From an uncultured Roseiflexaceae bacterium (lineage in GTDB: Bacteria; Chloroflexota; Chloroflexia; Chloroflexales; Roseiflexaceae): a stretch of DNA of 5,466 bases. The stretch's first letter is position 1. The number at the start of each line of letters is the position of its first letter. Where the stretch lies: contig CAIZHO010000104.1 in NCBI GenBank assembly GCA_903932805.1, forward strand, positions 1 to 5,466, in the 5' to 3' direction. The notes beneath the pieces are model-generated. The model was not told the origin of the DNA. It saw only the letters and a list, made by a program, of their open reading frames with translations, and did no database searches. Of the stretch, positions 1 through 5,466 are shown one piece after another. Made by a program: the position numbers and the translations under genes.

Positions 1-20
1 CCCCACGGCATGCCGTGGGG
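1..20. terminator. GC-rich perfect palindrome, probable operon terminator stem
   Basis: CCCCACGG and CCGTGGGG form perfect 8-bp arms around CATG; the whole 20 bp is self-complementary. It lies 16 bp past the stop codon of the last gene, where a rho-independent terminator is expected. For the minus-strand operon the U-tract would lie to the left of base 1 and cannot be seen. On the plus-strand side a T-rich run (five T at 34-38) follows only after about 13 bases, so a two-way terminator is possible but weaker. Confidence 0.55.
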
Positions 21-33
21 CTATTGTTGTGGA

Positions 34-45
34 TTTTTATAAAAA
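34..45. repeat. AT-only palindrome over the lactonase stop codon
   Basis: TTTTTATAAAAA is a perfect 12-bp palindrome containing the TAA stop of the lactonase at 37-39. It sits 13 bp from the GC-rich palindrome at 1-20. Its base composition makes it weak as a hairpin; it may simply reflect the T-rich end of the gene. Confidence 0.4.
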
Positions 46-1065
46 CGAAATAAACGAAACCCCGTTGACCGGGATGGTGCCCACGCGTGCCCCGATGTGG
101 CCCGTCGCACTGTCACGCGGTAGGACCGCGATGTAGTTGTCGTGTTGGCAGGCGACCAAGACATAGCTCCCATCGGGACTGAAGGCGAAGTTGCGCGGCC
201 AAGCGCCGCCACAATCGACGACTTCGACCCGGATCAGGTTACCGTCCGCCAGGATGCGATAGGTGGCGATGGTGTTTTCGCCACGGGTCGTCACACTGAG
301 GAACTCCCCGTCGGGGCTGATGTGGATGTCAGCGACCGTGTAGTCGCCCAACGAGGTCGCAATGGTCGAATGTTCCCACAGCGGACGCAACGTGTCTTCA
401 GTGTAGGCATAGACCGCGACCGAACACGAAATCTCGTTGGCGACGTAGAGTATCGGTTTGCTGGGGTGGAAAACCGCATGCCGCGGTCCAGAGCCAGGTT
501 TGGCATTGACCGCATGCATACGTCTGAGTTGATTGGTTTGAGGTTGTATCGAATACAGCACCAGTTCGTCGGTCCCCAAGTCTGCCGCGATGACGAAGCG
601 GCCGTCAGGGGTCATCGTCGCCGAATGGGCGTGTGGTCCGCTTTGACGGGCTTCGTTGGCACTGCTGCCGACATGTTGGCGCAGGTCATTGAGGCCAGCG
701 ATGTCTGCATTGGTGCCGATGCGCAGCAAAGCCATGTTGCCGGTACCGTAGTTCGACACCACCAAATGCTGCCCGTCGCGGGTGACGATGATGTGGCATG
801 GCCAGTCACCGCCACTCGGGCGGCGCACCCCGGCGCTGAGGACTCCATTGCGGTACGACACCGCGACGACCCCGCCAGGCAATCCGGCGGCGGCGTTGGT
901 CTCTGACACGGTGTAAATCATGTCACCGAGACGTGCCATGTACGATGGGTTGGCAATGCCGCTGAGGCTGGTGATGGCTGCGTATTGGCCTTTTGCATCG
1001 ACGTCCATAATCTGGATGCCGGCAGACAGGGGGTCGGCGTACCCGCCGACGAGAATGCGATCCAT
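37..1065 (-). CDS. Lactonase family protein, seven-bladed beta-propeller (6-phosphogluconolactonase/YbhE-like)
   Basis: A 342-residue protein, normal length for the family, with no signal peptide, so probably cytoplasmic. It reads as repeated propeller blades with recurring PDG turns (residues 153-155, 251-253, 297-299). Family landmarks in order: NPSY (39-42), GGDWPCH (85-91), VSNYGTGN (103-110), SGPHAHSA (142-149), ADLGTDELVLY (161-171), GPRHAVFHP (193-201), ADIHISPDG (245-253) and PRNFAFSPDGSYVLVACQ (290-307). Members hydrolyse sugar lactones to the open acid. Some act on 6-phosphogluconolactone, but the label covers several substrates. Beside a sugar dehydrogenase and an aldonate dehydratase with no kinase in view, an unphosphorylated lactone is the better guess. 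The start at 1065 has a very strong AGAGGAG 5 nt upstream. The gene begins 26 bp after the dehydratase stop and is the last of the operon. Its final codons are markedly T-rich (ending VSFISFL). Confidence 0.92.
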   Translation of the reverse strand: MDRILVGGYADPLSAGIQIMDVDAKGQYAAITSLSGIANPSYMARLGDMIYTVSETNAAAGLPGGVVAVSYRNGVLSAGVRRPSGGDWPCHIIVTRDGQHLVVSNYGTGNMALLRIGTNADIAGLNDLRQHVGSSANEARQSGPHAHSATMTPDGRFVIAADLGTDELVLYSIQPQTNQLRRMHAVNAKPGSGPRHAVFHPSKPILYVANEISCSVAVYAYTEDTLRPLWEHSTIATSLGDYTVADIHISPDGEFLSVTTRGENTIATYRILADGNLIRVEVVDCGGAWPRNFAFSPDGSYVLVACQHDNYIAVLPRDSATGHIGARVGTIPVNGVSFISFL

Positions 1066-1070
1066 GGCTT

Positions 1071-1077
1071 CTCCTCT
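1071..1077 (-). promoter_or_regulatory. Ribosome binding site of the lactonase
   Basis: AGAGGAG on the minus strand lies 5 nt before the ATG at 1065. It is the strongest Shine-Dalgarno match in the window and fixes the lactonase start. Confidence 0.82.
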
Positions 1078-1091
1078 CGACAGACCTGCAG

Positions 1092-2264
1092 TTACCAGTT
1101 GGTGACCGAACCGTCACGACGACGCAGATGCGGGGCTTCCCAGAACTTCCACGTATGTTTTTTGGCGGTCTCTTCGTCGAATTCGATACCCAGGCCCGGG
1201 GTCATCGGCACGTCGAAGCTCGTTCCGTTGAGTTTGGGGTGGACCGGGAACAAGACGTCCACGTCGTTGATACCCTCGCCGCGATACAGGTTCTCGCTGG
1301 GTGACACACGGACCTCGAGCCACGCGAAGTTGGCCACTGCTGCCGACAGGTGAATGGTGGCCGCGGTGCAGATAGGGCCGAGTGGGTTGTGCGGCATGAG
1401 GTCGATGTAGTGCGTCTCGGCCCAGCCGGCGACCTTCATCGACTCGGTGAACCCGCCCAGATTGCAGATGTCGATGCGGGCAAAATCGGTGAGGTGCCGT
1501 TCGATGTACGGGGCGAATTGCCATTTGCTGGCGAATTCTTCGCCCACCGCAAACGGGATCCCGGTCATCTTGCGCAGGGCTTCGTAGGCCTCGGGCGATT
1601 CGTCGCGGATGGGTTCTTCGATGAAGTCGAGCGTCCCCTGCGGCATGCGTTGGCAGAACGACGCGGTCTCGGCCAATGACAGGCGGTGATGGTAGTCGAT
1701 ACCGAGGGTCAGCTCGGCACCGAGCCGCTCACGGATCTTGACCATCGTGGCCGCGGTGATCCCCAGTGTCTCACGCGGTTCGAAGATGCTTTCGCCGTGT
1801 GACCGTGGCTGCAACATGCCGGTGCGGATGACGCGCCAATCGAGGTCCCACAGCATCTGGGCGCTGGCTACCAGTTCGTCTGGGGTCGATCCGCTGGCCG
1901 TCACAAAGCAGGGTACGGTGTCACGTTGGTGGCCGCCCAGGAGCTGATGGACCGGCACGCCCAGTGCTTTGCCGGCGATGTCGTAGAGCGCGATGTCGAT
2001 GGCGCTTTGGGCAGCAGTCAAAACACGGCCGCCTTCGAAATACTGGGAACGGTACAGTTCTTGCCAGATGCGACCCATCTGCATCGGATTTTGGCCGATG
2101 AGGAAGGGGCGGAAGTGGTCAATGGCGCCCATCACTGCCAACTCACGGCCGCTTAATCCGGATTCGCCCAGGCCATAAATGCCTTCGTCGGTCTCGACTT
2201 TGACCACCAGTTGATTGCGGTTGCCCACCCAAATGGGGTAGGACTTAATGTCTCGGATGCGCAT
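1092..2264 (-). CDS. Enolase-superfamily sugar-acid dehydratase (mandelate racemase/D-galactonate dehydratase-like)
   Basis: A 390-residue cytoplasmic enzyme with the N-terminal capping domain (about 1-120) and C-terminal barrel of the mandelate racemase group. Family members use Mg2+ to abstract the proton alpha to a carboxylate. Expected metal ligands are Asp190 (GIDYH), Glu216 (FIEEP) and Glu242 (GEEF); catalytic His192 lies two residues after Asp190, and His292 lies in PHNPLGPI. With Glu318 (WLEV) these match the layout I recall for E. coli DgoD (D183, H185, E209, E235, H285, E310) at an almost constant offset of 7-8 residues. The likely reaction is dehydration of an aldonate or aldarate to a 2-keto-3-deoxy acid. 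Substrate is uncertain, since DYHHR replaces DFHGR and GEEFASKW replaces GERLYSRW. The ATG at 2264 is chosen over an in-frame start at 2315 because MRIRDIKSYPIW is the usual family start, and GAGGA lies 6 nt upstream. Its start is only 2 bp past the stop of the preceding dehydrogenase, suggesting translational coupling. Confidence 0.93.
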   Translation of the reverse strand: MRIRDIKSYPIWVGNRNQLVVKVETDEGIYGLGESGLSGRELAVMGAIDHFRPFLIGQNPMQMGRIWQELYRSQYFEGGRVLTAAQSAIDIALYDIAGKALGVPVHQLLGGHQRDTVPCFVTASGSTPDELVASAQMLWDLDWRVIRTGMLQPRSHGESIFEPRETLGITAATMVKIRERLGAELTLGIDYHHRLSLAETASFCQRMPQGTLDFIEEPIRDESPEAYEALRKMTGIPFAVGEEFASKWQFAPYIERHLTDFARIDICNLGGFTESMKVAGWAETHYIDLMPHNPLGPICTAATIHLSAAVANFAWLEVRVSPSENLYRGEGINDVDVLFPVHPKLNGTSFDVPMTPGLGIEFDEETAKKHTWKFWEAPHLRRRDGSVTNW

Positions 2265-2266
2265 GG

Positions 2267-3094
2267 TTATTCCTCGCTGTGGGTCCAACCGAGCAATTTG
2301 CCGGCTTTGCTGCAATCAAAAAATCCGGTATTCCCGCTGAAACTCCCGCGAATGGGGACATTCGGGTAGTGTGTGCGCGCATTGACATCGCTCGCGGTGA
2401 CACTGGCGGCGTCAGGAGCAACGACATAAAAGACCTCGTGCCCGCGCCACGTGACGTTGAGTGCTGCGATGCACGCACGGGCAGCTGCACGGGGGTGGAC
2501 GTAACCCCAGACGTGTTTGCGCGCGCCGTCTTTGCCATCCCAAAACTGAATGGCACGGTCACGATCAATAATTCCATGGAAGCGCAAGCTACTAATTGCC
2601 ACATCGCTGCGTCGTCGTGCAAACGCATCACCCTGTTGCTCGAGGACCCACTTAGATTGGCTGTACGCATCTTGGGCATAGCAGGGGTGCTTTTCGTCGA
2701 GGGGGAAGTAGTCGTACCGTGGTTCTTTGCTGAATACCGCACCGATCGCGTTGATGCTCGATGCCATGCAGACATGGGTCATCTTGTGTATTTCGGCTGC
2801 TAGCAGAATGTTGTAGCTCCCGAGCGTGTTGTCACGGTAGACGACGTGATCGGGTGCATTCATCGGCGAACGATGGGCTGCAAGGTGAATGACCGCGTCA
2901 CAGCCGGTCAGTGCGCCGACGACGCTACCGAAATCAGACACATCGACGACCTGTGCCTGCACACCGAGGGGGTTCCCTGAGGTGTTGGTGGGCATGGTAC
3001 GGTCGATACTGAGGACCGAGTGCCCTGCTTCTTGGAGCATTGGAATCAGCACTCGGGCTAAGTCGCCACTGCCGCCGGTCACTGCAATTCGCAT
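2267..3094 (-). CDS. NAD-dependent epimerase/dehydratase-family sugar dehydrogenase (extended SDR)
   Basis: A 275-residue cytoplasmic Rossmann-fold enzyme. The nucleotide-binding motif TGGSGDLA (G7-x2-G10-x2-A13) sits at the N-terminus. Asp31 ends the second strand, which favours NAD over NADP. Asp51-Val52 is the adenine-ring contact typical of the family. The catalytic set is Ser112/Ser113 in ASSINAIG and Tyr144-x3-Lys148 in YSQSK. Size and layout resemble uronate dehydrogenase (about 265 residues), which oxidises hexuronates to aldarolactones, but the Asn-His of that enzyme's SSNH motif is replaced by Ile-Asn. Between lactonase and sugar-acid dehydratase genes, a role as a sugar or uronate dehydrogenase making a lactone is a reasonable inference; an epimerase role is not excluded. 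The ATG at 3094 is chosen because it has AAAGGA 7 nt upstream and directly starts the first strand, MRIAVTGG; an in-frame extension to 3175 would overlap the regulator and lacks family character. It starts 22 bp after the regulator. Confidence 0.9.
   Translation of the reverse strand: MRIAVTGGSGDLARVLIPMLQEAGHSVLSIDRTMPTNTSGNPLGVQAQVVDVSDFGSVVGALTGCDAVIHLAAHRSPMNAPDHVVYRDNTLGSYNILLAAEIHKMTHVCMASSINAIGAVFSKEPRYDYFPLDEKHPCYAQDAYSQSKWVLEQQGDAFARRRSDVAISSLRFHGIIDRDRAIQFWDGKDGARKHVWGYVHPRAAARACIAALNVTWRGHEVFYVVAPDAASVTASDVNARTHYPNVPIRGSFSGNTGFFDCSKAGKLLGWTHSEE
2271..2275 (-). promoter_or_regulatory. Ribosome binding site of the dehydratase, inside the end of the preceding gene
   Basis: GAGGA on the minus strand lies 6 nt before the ATG at 2264. 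It falls within the last two sense codons (Glu-Glu) of the SDR dehydrogenase, whose TAA is at 2267-2269. Ribosomes finishing the upstream gene are thus placed over the start of the next, a typical translational-coupling layout. Confidence 0.8.
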
Positions 3095-3101
3095 CGAGAA
3101 G

Positions 3102-3107
3102 TCCTTT
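3102..3107 (-). promoter_or_regulatory. Ribosome binding site of the SDR dehydrogenase
   Basis: On the minus strand AAAGGA lies 7 nt before the ATG at 3094. It supports starting the protein at MRIAVTGG rather than 27 codons upstream. Confidence 0.78.
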
Positions 3108-3116
3108 CGAGTATGG

Positions 3117-3848
3117 CTATACGACGAGATTACGCTGCAATTGGGCTTCCATCGCCATGACACTGCTGAGTGCATCGTTCATATGTGCAAGCATCAAAAG
3201 CCGTGCTTGGGTGGCATTGCGTTCGTAGATTGCCTCGGCAATCAACCGATGATAACGGACGGCGCGCTCGGTCATGCCCAGTTCTTGGCTGGTCAATCGG
3301 CGCGAGATGATAAACAAATCATGCATCCCATGCAGCATTTGGCGTAGCACAGGATTATGCGACGCGTGCGCGATGGCCCGGTGGAAGGCGATGTCGGGAC
3401 CGACAAAATCGAGTCCACTGACCGCTTGTTGTTCCATGGTCAGGGCGAGTTGCAGAATCTCGGCGACTTCCGTGTCGCTGCCGCGCTCGGCGGCATAGGC
3501 TGCCAACTCGGGTTCGATGAGGCGCCGGGCCTCGGCAAACGCCGTCATATGGTCCATCGACACCGAGACATCGGTGCCAAACGTTGCATCTTGGATACTG
3601 GTACTTATCACAATGACGCCTCGACCGTGTTCGATGCGCACGAGCCCCTGAGATTGCAGAGACCGCAACGCTTCACGCACCGAGCCGGTGCTGACCGAAA
3701 ATTCGGTGGCCAACTGGGTGATGCTGGGCAAATGTTCGCCCGGTTGCCATTCCCCCTGGCGCAAGCGTTGTTGGAGTTCGTTCAAAACCGAGCCAAAGAT
3801 ACGACCGCTGCGGATTGGGGCAGATCTGTCTGTACTGTGTGCACGCAT
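3117..3848 (-). CDS. GntR-family (FadR/FCD subfamily) transcriptional regulator
   Basis: A 243-residue cytoplasmic DNA-binding regulator. Residues about 17-80 form the winged helix-turn-helix, with the characteristic run LPSITQLATEFSVSTGSV and then REALRSLQSQGLVRIEHGRG. Residues about 100-235 form an all-helical FCD ligand-binding domain. The metal-binding tetrad expected for FCD is intact: Asp152 and His156 (DIAFH), His200 (YHRLIAEAI) and His222 (AHM). Such domains usually bind carboxylates, sugar acids among them, through the metal, and release DNA on binding. The ATG at 3848 is chosen because it has a strong Shine-Dalgarno sequence 5 nt upstream and gives a normal-length N-terminal arm; in-frame starts further up would run into the preceding gene. 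Lying inside the operon it probably controls, it is likely a self-regulating local repressor sensing a pathway acid. The ligand and operator are not known. Confidence 0.93.
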   Translation of the reverse strand: MRAHSTDRSAPIRSGRIFGSVLNELQQRLRQGEWQPGEHLPSITQLATEFSVSTGSVREALRSLQSQGLVRIEHGRGVIVISTSIQDATFGTDVSVSMDHMTAFAEARRLIEPELAAYAAERGSDTEVAEILQLALTMEQQAVSGLDFVGPDIAFHRAIAHASHNPVLRQMLHGMHDLFIISRRLTSQELGMTERAVRYHRLIAEAIYERNATQARLLMLAHMNDALSSVMAMEAQLQRNLVV

Positions 3849-3853
3849 GGCAG

Positions 3854-3860
3854 TCCTCTC
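3854..3860 (-). promoter_or_regulatory. Ribosome binding site of the GntR-family regulator
   Basis: On the minus strand GAGAGGA lies 5 nt before the ATG at 3848. It decides this start over longer in-frame openings that would overlap the end of the lipoprotein gene. Confidence 0.8.
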
Positions 3861-3867
3861 TACACGA

Positions 3868-3883
3868 CCAACATCACTGTTGG
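3868..3883 (-). other. Small inverted repeat/RNA hairpin enclosing the stop codon of the lipoprotein gene
   Basis: On the minus strand CCAACA and TGTTGG form perfect 6-bp arms around GTGA. As RNA this is a 6-bp stem capped by GUGA, which fits the stable GNRA tetraloop pattern, and the UGA stop codon (3874-3876) is the last three bases of the loop. No U-run follows, so it is not a classical terminator. It ends 7 nt upstream of the regulator's Shine-Dalgarno and does not cover it. It could be a processing or mRNA-stability element, an operator, or chance. Confidence 0.4.
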
Positions 3884-5466
3884 AACGTGATTTCCCACAA
3901 TGCCACATTGTCGCCAAACTCGAGCACGTAGACACGGTTGTCGATGGATGCTGCGTCGATAGGGTTGCGCAGGCCACGCACTAATTGGCGCGCAGTCATG
4001 CGGTAACTGCTGCCTGCAGGGGTGAGTTCGAGCGCCAACATGTCTTGGCCGCGATCGGTCAAACTGCCACCGGCAGCACCCCAACTGAGGATGAAGGCGT
4101 TGAGATTGGTGCCGCTCGCTTGCCACGACACAGGGAATGCCTGGTCTGCAAAAACCAACCCAAGTGGCGACCGATGCGGGGTGAAGGATGCAATACTGGT
4201 CCCTTCGTTAGCAGCGTCGTGGGCAACACCATCACTGGTGCGGTATTGGACTGCTGCAGGGCCAACATTACGGATGGGGTCGACAAATGTCGTCGGTGCT
4301 GCTGGGTATGCTGGGTCGTTGGCGTAGGCACCGATTTGGACGGCAGTGAAATCTGGGTTCAGGTAGCCATCAGTGCTGGGGTCGTAGGCTGGGTCGCGCT
4401 GCGGGGTGTCGGTGGTCCCAAAGCGCCACGGGAACCCATAATGGAGGCCCGGCGTGATGGCATTGAGCTCATCCGGCAGATCAGCATCCGGGCCGTTGTC
4501 GCCGGCAAACAAGATGCCATTTGGCGCAAACACCGGATCATAGCTATTGCGGAAACCCAGAGCATAGACATATGGTGCGACGCCCTCCTCGGAGTTCGTC
4601 AACACGATATCCGTCCCATTGGCAGGCAATTTGAACATCCGAGAAGTCAGTGGTATCTCGCGCAGATCGGGGAATGTACCGTTTTGACTCTCGATTTCGC
4701 CATGGTCGGTACGCGATCCACTGTTGACGACGATGTACTGCTGGTCTGGACTGATGGCGATACCGTTGAACAAGTGATCAAAGGGCGTGTCGCTGCGCGG
4801 GTAGGGGACAGTGCTGGCCACGGTGGTCCAGGTATAGGTCGCCCAACGATATGATTTGTTGACCGAAGTGGCCTGCCCGCTCGGGACACCCCGACGAATG
4901 ACCGCGTTGGTCATAGTGCCGAGTGTCTGGTTGCCGCTGACATACACGGTGCCATTTGCGGCTACTGCCAAGCCACTCGCGGTTGCGCCATCGAGGATCT
5001 CAGCAGGTGCGGCGACGATATCTTTGATGCCCGTGATCGGATCGATGCGTACCAATCCCTGCTCCATGTTGAGCATCAGCAGAATCTTCTGCGTCGCGTC
5101 ATAGGCAATACGGATACTGTTGACAGGGATCGATGCCACATAGCGCAGGGCCAGGCGGCTATCGAGCAGTGTCGGCCCACCAGCCACTGGCTGGCGCGGG
5201 CTGGTGTCAATCGCCGTGCCGGTACTGTCGCTGACCGGTGCTGCAGTTGTGGTCGGAGCGGCCGGAGCGGCCGTGGCACTCGGTGCTGTTGGTGCAACGG
5301 TTGCAGTGGGTGCAGGAGCAGTGGGGACAGCCGTTGGCTCGACGGTTGCAGGCGCAACCGTCAGCGTGGGGGCGAGTTCGACCGGAGCACTGGTCTGCTC
5401 GCTCGTGACCGGGGCGGGACTACCACAAGCAGAAAGCAGACTCGCTGCGCACAATGCACTGGTTAC
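3874..5466 (-). CDS. PQQ-dependent sugar dehydrogenase-like lipoprotein (glucose/sorbosone dehydrogenase family), 5' partial
   Basis: The reading frame is still open at the window edge, so the start codon lies beyond 5466; the TTG at 5452-5454 is internal to the signal peptide. The visible N-terminus is a hydrophobic run ending in a lipobox (Leu-Ser-Ala-Cys, Cys at 5425-5427), so the protein is probably exported and lipid-anchored. An Ala/Pro/Thr-rich linker of about 65 residues follows, then a beta-propeller domain of roughly 430 residues. Family landmarks seen in order: a His in DHLFNGIAISPD (about 4774) where the catalytic base of PQQ glucose dehydrogenases is expected, then GSRTDHGE; GFRNSYDP, with the Arg-Asn pair of the GHRN motif (about 4550); DNGPDADLPDELN and LHYGFPW; and HRSPLGLVF near 4170. 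By family it would oxidise a sugar to a lactone outside the membrane. Its substrate, and whether it really uses PQQ, cannot be read here. It stops 25 bp before the regulator gene, so cotranscription is likely. Confidence 0.85.
   Translation of the reverse strand, partial: VTSALCAASLLSACGSPAPVTSEQTSAPVELAPTLTVAPATVEPTAVPTAPAPTATVAPTAPSATAAPAAPTTTAAPVSDSTGTAIDTSPRQPVAGGPTLLDSRLALRYVASIPVNSIRIAYDATQKILLMLNMEQGLVRIDPITGIKDIVAAPAEILDGATASGLAVAANGTVYVSGNQTLGTMTNAVIRRGVPSGQATSVNKSYRWATYTWTTVASTVPYPRSDTPFDHLFNGIAISPDQQYIVVNSGSRTDHGEIESQNGTFPDLREIPLTSRMFKLPANGTDIVLTNSEEGVAPYVYALGFRNSYDPVFAPNGILFAGDNGPDADLPDELNAITPGLHYGFPWRFGTTDTPQRDPAYDPSTDGYLNPDFTAVQIGAYANDPAYPAAPTTFVDPIRNVGPAAVQYRTSDGVAHDAANEGTSIASFTPHRSPLGLVFADQAFPVSWQASGTNLNAFILSWGAAGGSLTDRGQDMLALELTPAGSSYRMTARQLVRGLRNPIDAASIDNRVYVLEFGDNVALWEITFQQ
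5230..5424 (-). repeat. Low-complexity Ala/Pro/Thr/Val linker-coding stretch of the lipoprotein
   Basis: This in-frame stretch follows the lipidated Cys and encodes an extended linker dominated by Ala, Pro, Thr and Val, such as TVAPTAPSATAAPAAP. It contains a tandem 9-bp repeat in DNA (GGAGCGGCC twice, 5255-5272 on the plus strand). Such linkers tether a catalytic domain away from the membrane or through the cell wall. The repeat-like DNA is expected to vary in length between relatives. Confidence 0.7.

Noticed and set aside
142..906. Plus-strand open frame (254 codons) opposite the lactonase
   Set aside because: It is complementary to conserved lactonase motifs, has no domain signature and no convincing ribosome binding site.
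1091..1106. Near-palindrome with ACCA/TGGT core at the dehydratase stop codon, considered as an operator
   Set aside because: One arm position mismatches, the spacer is 2 bp, it lies at a gene end rather than a promoter, and its half-site order is opposite to the TGGT...ACCA pattern of known uronate-pathway GntR operators.
2279..2803. Plus-strand open frame opposite the SDR dehydrogenase
   Set aside because: The minus strand encodes a complete Rossmann enzyme with intact motifs; this frame has no recognisable domain.
3357..3890. Plus-strand open frame opposite the GntR-family regulator
   Set aside because: It is antisense to a full FCD regulator, with no family features of its own.
3873..3891. 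ATCAC-N9-GTGAT inverted repeat near the lipoprotein stop codon
   Set aside because: The arms are only 5 bp, most of it is coding sequence, and it overlaps the better 6-bp inverted repeat at 3868-3883; it is likely chance.
3849..3977. N-terminal extension of the GntR-family regulator upstream of 3848
   Set aside because: It would overlap the end of the lipoprotein gene and has no family character, whereas the ATG at 3848 has a strong Shine-Dalgarno.
3985..4854. Long plus-strand open frame (289 codons) opposite the lipoprotein gene
   Set aside because: It is antisense to a well-supported propeller protein, shows no recognisable family and has an atypical composition rich in Trp, Cys and Arg. 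It is a shadow frame of GC-rich coding DNA.
5452..5454. TTG as the start codon of the lipoprotein
   Set aside because: The frame stays open to the window edge with Val-Thr-Ser-Ala upstream, and starting here would leave a signal peptide of only nine residues with no basic N-terminus. The real start lies outside the window.

Overview
The window carries one compact five-gene block, all read from the minus strand (right to left), on DNA of moderately high GC. The organism is probably a bacterium of the Chloroflexota (Chloroflexi). That rests on style: a lipoprotein with a long Ala/Pro/Thr-rich linker, and sugar-acid genes of a kind common in that phylum. It is an inference, and no marker gene is present to confirm it.

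In transcription order the genes are: (1) a lipoprotein related to PQQ-dependent glucose/sorbosone dehydrogenases (3874-5466, 5' end cut off by the window edge); (2) a GntR/FadR-type (FCD) repressor (3117-3848); (3) an NAD-dependent SDR/epimerase-family dehydrogenase (2267-3094); (4) an enolase-superfamily sugar-acid dehydratase resembling D-galactonate dehydratase (1092-2264); (5) a seven-bladed beta-propeller lactonase (37-1065). The gaps are 25, 22, 2 and 26 bp. The last four genes each have a clear Shine-Dalgarno sequence. A GC-rich perfect palindrome at 1-20, just past the last gene, probably closes the transcription unit.

The enzyme set reads as a non-phosphorylated sugar oxidation route. 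A dehydrogenase (outside the membrane, in the cytoplasm, or both) makes a sugar lactone, the lactonase opens it to a sugar acid, and the dehydratase removes water to give a 2-keto-3-deoxy acid. The FCD regulator probably senses one of the acids. No aldolase, KDG kinase or transporter lies in the window. The sugar cannot be named from sequence alone: the dehydratase keeps the catalytic framework of galactonate dehydratase but differs around it, and the SDR enzyme resembles uronate dehydrogenase without matching its hallmark motif.

No tRNA, rRNA, CRISPR array, insertion sequence or phage gene was seen, and no stretch above 40 bases lies outside a gene. The promoter must lie upstream of 5466, outside the window.
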